Positions 7,396 to 14,383 of a stretch of DNA of 14,383 bases are shown here, in pieces. The position numbers and the translations under genes were made by a program. The first letter of the stretch is position 1, and each line of letters begins with the position of its first letter. The notes beneath the pieces were generated by a model that was given only the letters and a program-made list of their open reading frames with translations, searched no databases and was not told the DNA's origin. Source of the stretch: Pyrinomonadaceae bacterium (lineage in GTDB: Bacteria > Acidobacteriota > Blastocatellia > Pyrinomonadales > Pyrinomonadaceae); the NCBI GenBank assembly GCA_013812565.1, contig JACCTF010000021.1, positions 1-14,383 of the forward strand, written 5' to 3'.

Positions 7396-8409
7396 ATGCG
7401 CTGCACCATCATGACCAGCCTGCTGCTTACTTCCTTATTACTATCTTCAATCTCGAACGTTGCGGCTGGGTCGCTTCAAGCCGGGTTTCTGATTTACGGA
7501 AAAGTAAGCTTGCCGAACGGCCGCCCGGCGAGCCGTGTCACGGTGAAGATCAACGGTTTGACCGGACTCGAACGCCAAACTCAAACCGACGATCAAGGCT
7601 CATATCAATTCCCCTCGATGCCAGGCGGGCGCTATAGCCTGAAAGCAACTAACCCACAAGATGCATCGCTCTTCAGTGATCCGGTTGAGGCTGATACCGG
7701 CCGCAGCGTCGTCGGAAGCCGGATAATGGTTCACCTCTACATGCGTTCATCACCAGCAAGCGCGAAGGGAAATAACAAACCCGCCGTGCTCTCGGTGGTT
7801 GAGGCCACACAGCGCGTGCCGAAAGATGCGCGCAAGGCGTATGAGCATGGACTCAAGTTCAGGGAAGATAAGAAACTTGATCGCGCGATGACCAGCTTTG
7901 ATGAGGCCGTTCGATTCTACCCTGATTACTTTCAGGCGCTGGCGGCCCGAGGCGATCTTCATATCAGCACCGGCAAAATCGCGGAAGCAAGCGAAGACTT
8001 TGACCAGGCGTTAAAGTTCAACGAAGCTTACGGTCCGGCGCTGCGCGGAGCCGGATTCTGTAAACTTCAACAGCAACAGTTTAACGAAGCGGCACGCTAC
8101 CTCGTGCGCGCGCTTGAGACGGACGCAAACGATGCCGGCTCGCATCTCTACCTCGGCATCACGCTCATCGCTTTGAATCAAAGCGAACTAGCTAAGGAAG
8201 CGTTTCAACAAGCGCTTAAAATTGATGCTGAGGCGGCGATGACGGCGCATATTTACATGGCCGACATTCATGCCCGCAACCGCCGATTCAAAGCAGCCGC
8301 CGACGAATTACAGATTTATCTTAAGGCGCGTCCGAAAGCGCCGAATGCTGATAAATTAAAGACTATGGAAGCTGACTTCCGCGCCCGCTCAACTGCGCAG
8401 CAGAAATAA
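7396..8409 (+). CDS. Secreted carboxypeptidase-regulatory domain/TPR fusion protein
   Basis: A 337-residue exported protein of unknown specific role. A signal peptide (about 1-25, MTSLLLTSLLLSSISNVAAG) is followed by a carboxypeptidase-regulatory-like domain (about 33-100: GKVSLPNGRPASRVTVKING, then DDQGSYQFPSMPGGRYSLKA) and about five tetratricopeptide repeats (about 145-314) that form a helical protein-binding surface. The first domain is the same type as the N-terminus of the receptor just upstream. The frame extends back to a TTG at 7330 inside the terminator. GGAGG at 7384-7388 with 7-base spacing selects the ATG at 7396 (an ATG at 7390 is too close). The next TPR gene follows 39 bases downstream, so the pair is likely co-transcribed. 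I infer a periplasmic or surface scaffold partnering the receptor. Confidence 0.88.
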   Translation: MRCTIMTSLLLTSLLLSSISNVAAGSLQAGFLIYGKVSLPNGRPASRVTVKINGLTGLERQTQTDDQGSYQFPSMPGGRYSLKATNPQDASLFSDPVEADTGRSVVGSRIMVHLYMRSSPASAKGNNKPAVLSVVEATQRVPKDARKAYEHGLKFREDKKLDRAMTSFDEAVRFYPDYFQALAARGDLHISTGKIAEASEDFDQALKFNEAYGPALRGAGFCKLQQQQFNEAARYLVRALETDANDAGSHLYLGITLIALNQSELAKEAFQQALKIDAEAAMTAHIYMADIHARNRRFKAAADELQIYLKARPKAPNADKLKTMEADFRARSTAQQK

Positions 8410-8448
8410 ATACCTCATTATGCAAACAAACGGTCAGTTCTCGATTTT

Positions 8449-9561
8449 ATGACAGTAGTTTTTCTCGCACTCATAATTACGTGGTCGAATAGTTTTCAGC
8501 AACCGTCCGACCTTGTAGCCAAATTCAACCACGCCGTCGAGCTTCAACAGCAGGGCGCTTTGAAAGAAGCGGCTGCTGAATACAGATCATTACTCACTGC
8601 ACACCCAAGCTATGCGGAGGCTCACGCGAATCTGGGGGTCGTGTTAGCGCAGTTGGGACAATACGAGGCGGCCAGCGCTTCTTATGAAGCGGCGCTTCGT
8701 CTTGCTCCACGCCTTACGCCTATTCTCCTCAATCTAGGTATCGCGCACTTCCGTGCAGGACGATTTGATCAAGCTGTTACAATTCTCGAGCGCTTTCTCA
8801 CCCACGCTCCGGATCATGTTCAAGCACGGCAACTGCTTGGCCTCTCGTTAGTGGAACTTGGCCGCAACGATGCTGCCATCGCACAACTCGAAAAGACGAT
8901 AGGCGTAGCGAGTGATGATCCGGCGGTTCTCTACGGTCTCGGCATTTCATACCTGCGGCAGCAATACCCCGGAGTAAATGAGATCATCGAGCGTCTCGCG
9001 AAGCTTCCGACCGGACTCGCCGCGTCGCATCTGTTGCGTGGGCAAACCCTTCTCGGACGTTTCGAGTTTGAGCGCGCCGTGGCCGAGTTTGAAGCAGCCG
9101 CCAAACTGAACCCTGACCTTCCACGTCTGCCGTATTCGCTCGGCCTTGCTTACCTTAAACTGGGTCGCAACAAAGAGGCCATCGCAGCTTTTGAAAGCGA
9201 GCTGCGCCGCACGCCGCAAGACTTTTCGACGCTCTACTACCTCGCTTATCTGCATGAGGCTAACGAAGATTTAGCGGCTTCACGCTCAAAGCTTGACGCG
9301 GCGCTCAAGCTGGAATCGCAATCACCCGAGGCCAACGCATTGCTCGGCAAGATTCTAGTTAAGCAAGGCAAGGCAACCGAAGCGCTCATTCCGCTTGAGG
9401 CAGCAACAGCAAAAGACCCTGCTGATCCGGAGAAACGGTTTCTACTTGCGCGCGTTTATCAACAGCTTGGCCGTCGCATGGATGCGGCCCGCGAGTTCGC
9501 TGAAGTCCAACGCCTCAAGGCTCTGCAACTAAAGAACGACCGCGCACGCACGCCGAAATAG
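8449..9561 (+). CDS. Exported all-TPR protein
   Basis: A 370-residue protein made almost wholly of tetratricopeptide repeats, about nine or ten from residue 23 to 357. Typical units are AEAHANLGVVLAQLGQYEAA, PRLPYSLGLAYLKLGRNKEA and PEKRFLLARVYQQLGRRMDA. The short N-terminus (MTVVFLALIITWSNSFQ) is hydrophobic and may be a brief signal sequence or anchor. The basic N-region is missing, so export is uncertain. The ATG at 8449 is the only usable start after the previous stop, and its ribosome site is poor, suggesting translational coupling or low expression. It lies 39 bases after the domain-fusion TPR gene. TPR arrays mediate protein-protein contacts; the partner is unknown, with the receptor and FG-GAP protein as candidates from context. 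Confidence 0.87.
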   Translation: MTVVFLALIITWSNSFQQPSDLVAKFNHAVELQQQGALKEAAAEYRSLLTAHPSYAEAHANLGVVLAQLGQYEAASASYEAALRLAPRLTPILLNLGIAHFRAGRFDQAVTILERFLTHAPDHVQARQLLGLSLVELGRNDAAIAQLEKTIGVASDDPAVLYGLGISYLRQQYPGVNEIIERLAKLPTGLAASHLLRGQTLLGRFEFERAVAEFEAAAKLNPDLPRLPYSLGLAYLKLGRNKEAIAAFESELRRTPQDFSTLYYLAYLHEANEDLAASRSKLDAALKLESQSPEANALLGKILVKQGKATEALIPLEAATAKDPADPEKRFLLARVYQQLGRRMDAAREFAEVQRLKALQLKNDRARTPK

Positions 9562-9603
9562 TAGGCAGTGGGTGGTGCCTACTGCCCACTGTTTCTGTTT
9601 TTT
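9560..9603 (+). terminator. Terminator between the convergent TPR and FG-GAP genes, with a competing hairpin
   Basis: CAGTGGG (9566-9572) pairs with CCCACTG (9585-9591), followed by TTTCTGTTTTTT (9592-9603), a plausible + strand terminator. AGTAGGCA (9560-9567) can instead pair with TGCCTACT (9576-9583). The two stems share bases 9566-9567, and each arm of one falls inside the other hairpin. The stop codon of the leftward gene (9579-9581) lies within the element. Confidence 0.65.
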
Positions 9604-11306
9604 CCTTCGATGATCGTGACAACGCGGTCAACCGGCAGCTTCGCTAACTTTTCGACCGCACCGCTGGGCCAGCGGATAGTGACTGTCTCGACTGTGGTCG
9701 CTGTTCCCAAGCCGAAGTGCAATCTCCGATCCGAGTGTGAGATATAACTGTCTCCGCTCCGCACCTCATCAACCTGAGTTAATCTTCCGGCTGTTAAGGA
9801 AACTTTTGCGCCGACCGCGTTACGGTTCGACTTTGTTCCGATCAATCGCAATTTAATCCAGTGGCCCGCTTTCGCGCCGCCATCGTTGCGCAGCAAACTG
9901 GGCGGTCCATCGAGTTCATTGACGACCACATCCGTGTCACCATCTTCATCATAATCGCCGAAAGCCGCACCACGTGAAGCACGATCCTCCATCAATGCTG
10001 CGCCCGTTGACGAAGCAATTTCAGCAAAGGTTCCGTCGCGAAGGTTGCGGTAGAGAAGCTTACGCTGCCTGTACGTGCCGCCTGGAAAAGCTCCTTCGAT
10101 CTGCGGATAGACGTGGCCGTTGACAACCAGCAGATCAAGCCAGCCGTCGTTGTCATAATCAAAAAGCTTTGTGCCCCAACCGACATACGGCAAGCTCACG
10201 TCGGCGGTTCGTGTCTGGCGGGAAACGTCCGCGAAGTTTCCATCAGTATTTTGGCGTAGGAAAAGATTGTATTGATCGGCGAAGGTTGTGGTCACAAGGT
10301 CTAAGCGTCCGTCGCGGTCATAATCGCCGACTGTCAATCCCATGTTTCCCAGTTCTGTACCGTTCTCGTCAACGGCGATTCCAAGCAAAAATCCCTCTTC
10401 GGTAAACGTGCCGTCACGGTTGTTGCGATAAGCATAGTTTGGCGTTGCGTCGTTAGCGACCACCACGTCCGGCCATCCATCATCGTTTAGATCAGTCCAC
10501 ATCACGCCGAGGCCGTAGTGGCCGCTCGCATCGTCAACCTTTGCAGCCTTCGAGACATCGGTGAACGTTCCATCGGCGTTGTTGCGGTAGAGCGCGTCGC
10601 CCGCACCAGGCAGTCCGCGCGGCCCACACTGCACGGGGACGCCGCGATACTGACACAGTTTGCCTTTGCCGAACTGTGGCAAATCATCGAGCTTGAAATC
10701 AACATAGTTTGTCACGAACAGATCAAGGTCGCCGTCTAGGTCATAGTCGCCCCAGGCCGAGCCGGTCGAGAAGCGTGTGTCGCCGACACCGGCCTGTGCC
10801 GTCACATCCTCAAAGCGTCCATCACCTTGATTGCGGTAAAGGCGATTCGGACCAAAGCAAGTGACATACAGATCATCGTCTCCGTCGTTGTCATAATCGG
10901 CGACTGAGACGCCCATCGCCCAACCCGGATCGGCGACGCGGGCCTTTATCGCGACATCTTCAAAGCGATTGTTTCCCAAATTGCGATAGAGAGCGGCAGG
11001 CGGTCTGGCTCGCTTCGCCAGCGCCGCCTCAACCGTGTAGGAGTTGAGTAGATAAATGTCGAGACGGCCATCATTATCGAAGTCGAAGAAAGCGACGCCA
11101 CCACCCATACTCTCAACGATGTATTTTTTATGGGGGGATGAAACGTTAACAAAGCTGATGCCCGCTTCTTTAATGGTGTCCGTGAAGGTTACCTGCGGAA
11201 GACTGATCGCGGGTTGCTTCTGGCTGCCGCGCAAGGAAAGGGGGAGACCCGTGAGCATAGATAAAACGATCAAGATGAATCCAAACGGCTTCCGACTATT
11301 CTTCAT
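9579..11306 (-). CDS. Secreted FG-GAP/VCBS propeller protein with ASPIC/UnbV domain (CRTAC1 family)
   Basis: A 575-residue exported protein. After a signal peptide (1-27, [20 protein letters not shown]) come seven FG-GAP/VCBS-type repeats, each with a calcium-binding D-x-D-x-D-G or close variant: residues 75-80, 137-142, 187-192, 272-277 (DLNDDG), 328-333, 383-388 and 451-456. Seven repeats fit a closed seven-bladed beta-propeller. The C-terminus (about 495-565) is the ASPIC/UnbV domain ([39 protein letters not shown]). In known proteins such propellers bind ligands or other proteins outside the cell; no enzyme activity is evident. The frame reaches a GTG at 11339, but the ATG at 11304-11306 gives a clean signal peptide and has AAGGA upstream (12-base spacing). 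The gene is convergent with the TPR genes. Confidence 0.92.
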   Translation of the reverse strand: MKNSRKPFGFILIVLSMLTGLPLSLRGSQKQPAISLPQVTFTDTIKEAGISFVNVSSPHKKYIVESMGGGVAFFDFDNDGRLDIYLLNSYTVEAALAKRARPPAALYRNLGNNRFEDVAIKARVADPGWAMGVSVADYDNDGDDDLYVTCFGPNRLYRNQGDGRFEDVTAQAGVGDTRFSTGSAWGDYDLDGDLDLFVTNYVDFKLDDLPQFGKGKLCQYRGVPVQCGPRGLPGAGDALYRNNADGTFTDVSKAAKVDDASGHYGLGVMWTDLNDDGWPDVVVANDATPNYAYRNNRDGTFTEEGFLLGIAVDENGTELGNMGLTVGDYDRDGRLDLVTTTFADQYNLFLRQNTDGNFADVSRQTRTADVSLPYVGWGTKLFDYDNDGWLDLLVVNGHVYPQIEGAFPGGTYRQRKLLYRNLRDGTFAEIASSTGAALMEDRASRGAAFGDYDEDGDTDVVVNELDGPPSLLRNDGGAKAGHWIKLRLIGTKSNRNAVGAKVSLTAGRLTQVDEVRSGDSYISHSDRRLHFGLGTATTVETVTIRWPSGAVEKLAKLPVDRVVTIIEGKNRNSGQ

Positions 11307-11364
11307 CGAAATGAAAATTCCTTTTCGCTTGCAAACCACAGCAAATTTTATAAAGCCTTATAAA

Positions 11365-11404
11365 CGATGAGCGCGGAACGATGTTGTGCTCATCGTTCCG
11401 CGCT
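11365..11404 (-). terminator. Long hairpin between the cupin and FG-GAP genes, with alternative fold
   Basis: A perfect 14-bp stem pairs 11370-11383 with 11391-11404 around a 7-base loop, 25 bases beyond the cupin stop. A competing 8-bp stem, CGATGAGC (11365-11372) with GCTCATCG (11388-11395), uses overlapping bases. The T tail on the minus strand is poor (CATCGTTTATAA), so it may terminate weakly, protect the mRNA end, or regulate the following FG-GAP gene. Confidence 0.6.
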
Positions 11405-11428
11405 TTGCTGTACAGCGAATAATTGGGA

Positions 11429-11809
11429 CTACTTGATTTCGACCTCAATCACGCGCACCGGTTTCTTCCCCATGTTGATTGCTTCGTGTGTCACGTTCGC
11501 TTCACGAAAGCCGGGCGCGCCGGGTTTCAAATCAGCCGTTTCAGTTTTTCCATCGGGGTATTTGAACTGTAGTTTGCCTCCATCAACGGGAACGCCTACG
11601 TGCGCATACTTATGTGTGTGCATCCCCGGCTGGCGGTCGCCCGGCATGAATATCGCTTCCTTGACCACCACTCGATCATTCTCCAGCACAACCCGGCTGC
11701 TGTTACGCTCGGCTGCTGATACACCGCTCATCCAGTGCATTGCTCCGAGTGTAGACGCAATGCCGACAATCAAACCTGCGGCGAAACCTGCCACTATAGT
11801 TTTTCTCAT
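11429..11809 (-). CDS. Membrane-anchored or secreted single-domain cupin
   Basis: A 126-residue protein with an N-terminal hydrophobic segment (about 5-24, signal peptide or anchor) and a small cupin beta-barrel (about 38-126). Cupin motif 1 is recognisable as PGMHTHKYAH: H64 and H66 are candidate metal ligands, and H70 is nearby, but the usual Glu is missing. Motif 2 is GAPGFREANVTHEAINMG, with H108 and N112 at the expected places. Metal binding is possible but the site is atypical. The substrate is unknown; small cupins often bind sugars or organic acids. It lies 18 bases after the NIPSNAP gene with GGAGG 11 bases before its ATG, so the two are almost surely co-transcribed. A long hairpin follows. 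Confidence 0.85.
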   Translation of the reverse strand: MRKTIVAGFAAGLIVGIASTLGAMHWMSGVSAAERNSSRVVLENDRVVVKEAIFMPGDRQPGMHTHKYAHVGVPVDGGKLQFKYPDGKTETADLKPGAPGFREANVTHEAINMGKKPVRVIEVEIK

Positions 11810-11827
11810 AAGGGGAAGTTCCTCCGG

Positions 11828-12664
11828 TTAAATTTGTGAGTAAGGGGTAGGACGCAGGAATACGCTGCTGATGCTTGTAAGAATCTCGGCATTACCGTAG
11901 CCAGGACTTGTACTGAGCTTCTTCCACTCCGGATCAGCCACAAATGTGCCCCAGTTCTTATCGCGCACCGCCATGTTTTCAAAGGTGAGCATATATGTGA
12001 GGTTCGGCATCCGTGGCCCGATCAAAGTTTCGCCGAAGAAGACGGGTTGCAAGCCGGTCTTGCGGAAGATGCTGATCTCGCCGATATTGAACATCTCGAT
12101 CTTCTTTTTGTTGGCGGTCTCGTTGTGGCTTTCATACGTGCGAAGCTCGAAGATGCGCGACTTGTTTCCGGCGGCTGCGGCGGGCACTTCCATTTGCGGC
12201 ATACCACTGAAGGCAACCATCAGAGAGCTTTCCATACGAACATACGCGGGATCAGTCGAAGGTATGTTGATAAACGAAGTTCCGGCTTTTTGGTACTCAG
12301 CGTCAGCCGCGAGGCGCGCCGCAGTCATGTGAATCGACTCAGGGGATTTGTGCGGGATCAGCGCGTAGAGGGTCGGGCTGTCGGGGCCGATCATCACACT
12401 AAAGACCCCGACCGGCCCGCTACCCTGACGCTTCATGGCGGGCAGCCAAACTTCGCGGAGAAAGCCGTTGATCGCGTTCTCCTTGCCGAAACGCAAGTGG
12501 TAGAGTCTTAATTCGTAATACTCCGGCTTTGATCCGTCGCTTTGATTGTTTGAAGGATTCACGTAAGTGGTGGAAGTGTTCGAAGCGGCATTTGTTGCGA
12601 CCATCCCGGCAGCGAGGTACGAAGCTCCTGCTGCCGATGATGCCAGAAAATTTCGTCTTTTCAT
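11828..12664 (-). CDS. Tat-exported NIPSNAP-family protein
   Basis: A 278-residue protein starting MKRRNFLASSAAGASYLAAG, a good twin-arginine signal (RRNFLA), so it is probably exported folded. After a linker come two ferredoxin-like dimeric alpha/beta-barrel halves. The first (about 48-155) opens with YYELRLYHLRFGKEN. The second (about 169-272) is clearly NIPSNAP: IFELRTYES, the aromatic FRKTGLQPVFFGETLIGP region and YMLTFENMAVRDKNWGTF. The biochemical role of this family is not established. In bacteria such proteins often sit near sugar-oxidation genes, as here. It precedes the cupin by 18 bases and follows the MFS gene by 110. AGAGGA lies 2 bases before the ATG, a rather short spacing. Confidence 0.92.
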   Translation of the reverse strand: MKRRNFLASSAAGASYLAAGMVATNAASNTSTTYVNPSNNQSDGSKPEYYELRLYHLRFGKENAINGFLREVWLPAMKRQGSGPVGVFSVMIGPDSPTLYALIPHKSPESIHMTAARLAADAEYQKAGTSFINIPSTDPAYVRMESSLMVAFSGMPQMEVPAAAAGNKSRIFELRTYESHNETANKKKIEMFNIGEISIFRKTGLQPVFFGETLIGPRMPNLTYMLTFENMAVRDKNWGTFVADPEWKKLSTSPGYGNAEILTSISSVFLRPTPYSQI

Positions 12665-12774
12665 GTTCCTCTTGTCGGTTGTGAACTAATATATGGTGCT
12701 AGCTCGAAAAAAGCCACAACCCGCACCAACCGTTTACATGAGCCACTTATCTTTAGGAGAAGCTACAAGTTTGC
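12665..12774 (-). promoter_or_regulatory. Spacer between the MFS and NIPSNAP genes
   Basis: The 110-base gap holds no gene and no clear terminator. It has a TATATT-like box (near 12688-12695) on the minus strand without a well-spaced -35. Co-transcription from the MFS gene and a separate weak promoter are both possible. Confidence 0.2.
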
Positions 12775-14070
12775 TTATAAGTTAGTCGCGGCTTTGGTGC
12801 CGGGTATCGTGTTACCCGCCCCGGCATATGCCCTATCGCTGCTATCATCTTCGATTCGTACCGCTTTATAGCCGCCCTTTGTCTGGAAGTAGGCATAGAG
12901 AGCGCCGAAGGCGACGATCAACACGATAGGCGCGAAGGTAACATACCGGAGTGCCTTCGCCGGACCGTATATGTCAAATATTCTTCCGACGTAAGGCAGC
13001 ACAAAGTACATCGCAGCCGTCGCCATCGTGCCGATGATGCCGAGCGCCAGCGCGCCACCTCTAGGGAACTGCTCGCTGGTGACGCCAAGCATTGTGGGCC
13101 AGAAGTAGCAAATCCCGGTAGCGAACACGGTCGCGGCGGCAAACGCGGTAACCGCGGTGTTTGCGTAACTAAGTGAGAACAACCCGATTGTTGCCAGAAT
13201 AGCGGATAGAACCAGCAATCCGACCGGCGAGATTCGATGGGCAATGGGTCCGGCAAAGAATCTCATCACGAACATAAAAGCGCTGATGTAACCGAGAACG
13301 AGCGTGCCCGAGGTGTTAGCTGTCTGCCGCAGCACAGACTCCATATATTGGTTTGGACCAAACTCGGTTGTCGCCGTCAGAACCATGCACAAACACAGAA
13401 AGACGAACATCGGGCGCATAACATCGCGGAACATTTGGCCGTTTGAAATGCCCGAGGCGACTCTCTCAGTGGGCGGAAACTTCTGACCCAGTATTAACAA
13501 TCCATACCCGATCACCGGAAGAAGGATGACAGCCATCTTCACCTTCCACGCCCCGGGTCCGGCAATTTGCGTGATGGTGAACGCGAGAAGAGTTCCGATG
13601 ATAATCCCCGCAGGCCACCAGGCATGCAGTATGTTGAGTTTGTTGGTTTTGTCCTCAGCATAGATCGTGGCTATCAACGGGTTGATGACCGCCTCGACAA
13701 GACCATGCGCACAACCCGTCATGATCGCCGCTCCCCACAAAATATTGTAGCTTGGAGCAAAGATCGTGAGCGCGATGCCTCCGAGGTGCAGCAGACATGC
13801 CAGCAACAAAAGCGTCCTCATGCCTATCGCGTCGCATAAGGGGCTGCCTATTAGGATGAATGCCGCGAAGCCGAGAAAGTGGATCCCGGCGATGGCCCCG
13901 ATGCGTTCCATAGTTTCGCTGAAGTTGCTGCTCAGAGCCAGCATCGTATCGGCGCGAATCGAGAAAACCATTGCCGCCGTCACCAGCGCAAGGCAACTTG
14001 CGATGAACAATCGCCGTCGTTGACTGTCAGATATAAGAACGCTTTGCGGTGAGATTCGCTCTGTGCTCAA
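12775..14070 (-). CDS. MFS permease, FucP/sugar-transporter-like
   Basis: A 431-residue inner-membrane transporter with about 12 hydrophobic segments (first about 21-38, last about 379-395), likely a proton-coupled symporter. Loop 2-3 carries a degenerate MFS motif A (GSPLCDAIGMR, 75-85). The stretch NPLIATIYAEDKTNKLNILH (130-149) resembles the NPL...LN..HA region of FucP-type sugar permeases. Charged or polar E238 and N240 (TTEFGPNQY) lie after a membrane helix and may be functional. The substrate is unproven; a sugar or sugar acid is likely from the oxidoreductase neighbour. The start is a TTG at 14068-14070, strongly supported by AAGGAGG (14079-14085) 8 bases upstream. The gene follows the gluconate dehydrogenase-like gene by 100 bases containing a palindromic repeat. 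Confidence 0.92.
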   Translation of the reverse strand: MSTERISPQSVLISDSQRRRLFIASCLALVTAAMVFSIRADTMLALSSNFSETMERIGAIAGIHFLGFAAFILIGSPLCDAIGMRTLLLLACLLHLGGIALTIFAPSYNILWGAAIMTGCAHGLVEAVINPLIATIYAEDKTNKLNILHAWWPAGIIIGTLLAFTITQIAGPGAWKVKMAVILLPVIGYGLLILGQKFPPTERVASGISNGQMFRDVMRPMFVFLCLCMVLTATTEFGPNQYMESVLRQTANTSGTLVLGYISAFMFVMRFFAGPIAHRISPVGLLVLSAILATIGLFSLSYANTAVTAFAAATVFATGICYFWPTMLGVTSEQFPRGGALALGIIGTMATAAMYFVLPYVGRIFDIYGPAKALRYVTFAPIVLIVAFGALYAYFQTKGGYKAVRIEDDSSDRAYAGAGNTIPGTKAATNL

Positions 14071-14092
14071 GGGTCAGGCCTCCTTAAAAACA

Positions 14093-14158
14093 GTGATGAG
14101 TGATGGGGTGACGAGTGATAAGCAACAAGCAAGAAGCTTTGACCTTGTCACTCGTCAC
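14093..14158. repeat. Short tandem plus inverted repeat element between genes
   Basis: GTGATGAGTGAT (14093-14104) and GTGACGAGTGAT (14108-14119) are two 12-bp copies differing by one base with a 15-base period. TCACTCGTCAC (14148-14158) is the perfect inverted match of the second copy, leaving a 29-base loop that includes AAGCTT. It looks like a dispersed palindromic intergenic repeat and could end or stabilise the upstream mRNA. Confidence 0.65.
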
Positions 14159-14170
14159 TCCTCATTGTCG

Positions 14171-14383
14171 TTACGCTTGGTGTTCGGGATGTGTGCAGCC
14201 CTTGAACTCTTTCAGGTAAGCGTTGCCCTGATACTTAAGGTCTTTGTGGATACCGACCTCCGAGGTGTAGTAACCGTCGATGGTGAGGTTCTTGATGGAG
14301 CGGAAGAAGCGCTCTTCAGGCGTCTGATCTTTCGCCGCTTTGCGCTCGTTCTTGCTGATCTCGGTCAGCAGTTCGGTCTGTTG
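14171..14383 (-). CDS. Gluconate 2-dehydrogenase subunit 3-family protein, C-terminal part
   Basis: The frame enters from the right edge and ends at TAA (14171-14173), giving 70 C-terminal residues. The sequence FFRSIKNLTIDGYYTSEVG followed by IHKDLKYQGNAYLKEFKGC is characteristic of the gluconate 2-dehydrogenase subunit 3 family. In that family the small subunit is Tat-exported and accompanies a GMC-type flavoprotein oxidising sugars or sugar acids in the periplasm. The N-terminus, where a Tat signal would be, lies outside the window, as would any GMC partner gene. It heads the leftward MFS-NIPSNAP-cupin set. Confidence 0.9.
   Translation of the reverse strand, partial: QQTELLTEISKNERKAAKDQTPEERFFRSIKNLTIDGYYTSEVGIHKDLKYQGNAYLKEFKGCTHPEHQA

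Noticed and set aside
12047..12511. Rightward 154-residue frame opposite the NIPSNAP gene
   Set aside because: Antisense shadow of a clear NIPSNAP coding sequence.
1..14383. CRISPR arrays, complete insertion sequences, rRNA genes, riboswitches
   Set aside because: No regularly spaced repeats, transposase genes, rRNA sequence or recognisable riboswitch consensus were seen on either strand.

Overview
The window looks like a chromosomal segment of an Acidobacteriota bacterium, perhaps class Blastocatellia. The assignment is inferred from gene content: a very large Oar-type TonB-dependent receptor with an N-terminal carboxypeptidase-regulatory domain, secreted TPR proteins, a CRTAC1-type FG-GAP/ASPIC-UnbV propeller protein, a Tat-exported NIPSNAP protein, and a gluconate 2-dehydrogenase subunit 3 relative beside an FucP-like MFS permease. 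No rRNA or other phylogenetic marker is present, so the class is tentative.

Left part (1-2472) is gene-poor and partly AT-rich. It holds the last 26 codons of a rightward gene, a strong bidirectional hairpin terminator, an orphan 82-residue leftward gene, an HU-family DNA-binding protein (leftward), and a tRNA-Pro(UGG) (leftward) with a clear sigma70-type promoter and an intrinsic terminator. Between the tRNA and the next gene lie an 11-bp inverted repeat, a 12-bp tandem duplication inside a decayed-looking hydrophobic frame, and a possible 27-residue peptide.

Middle part (2473-9561) runs rightward: a secreted cyclophilin-type peptidyl-prolyl isomerase, the 1236-residue TonB-dependent receptor with a textbook terminator, a secreted protein fusing a carboxypeptidase-regulatory domain to TPRs, and an all-TPR exported protein. 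Convergent to these is a secreted seven-repeat FG-GAP/ASPIC protein (9579-11306, leftward). Together they look like an outer-membrane/periplasmic nutrient-capture set: receptor, TPR partners in a role like that of SusD (whose fold is TPR-based), and a calcium-binding propeller. The functional link is inference.

Right part (11429-14383) is all leftward: the C-terminus of a gluconate 2-dehydrogenase subunit 3-like protein, an FucP-like MFS permease (TTG start), a Tat-exported NIPSNAP protein and a membrane-anchored cupin. The last two are 18 bp apart. This reads as a sugar or sugar-acid oxidation and uptake module. Intergenic spaces carry several palindromic elements. Two of them, flanking the FG-GAP gene, can each fold into two mutually exclusive hairpins.
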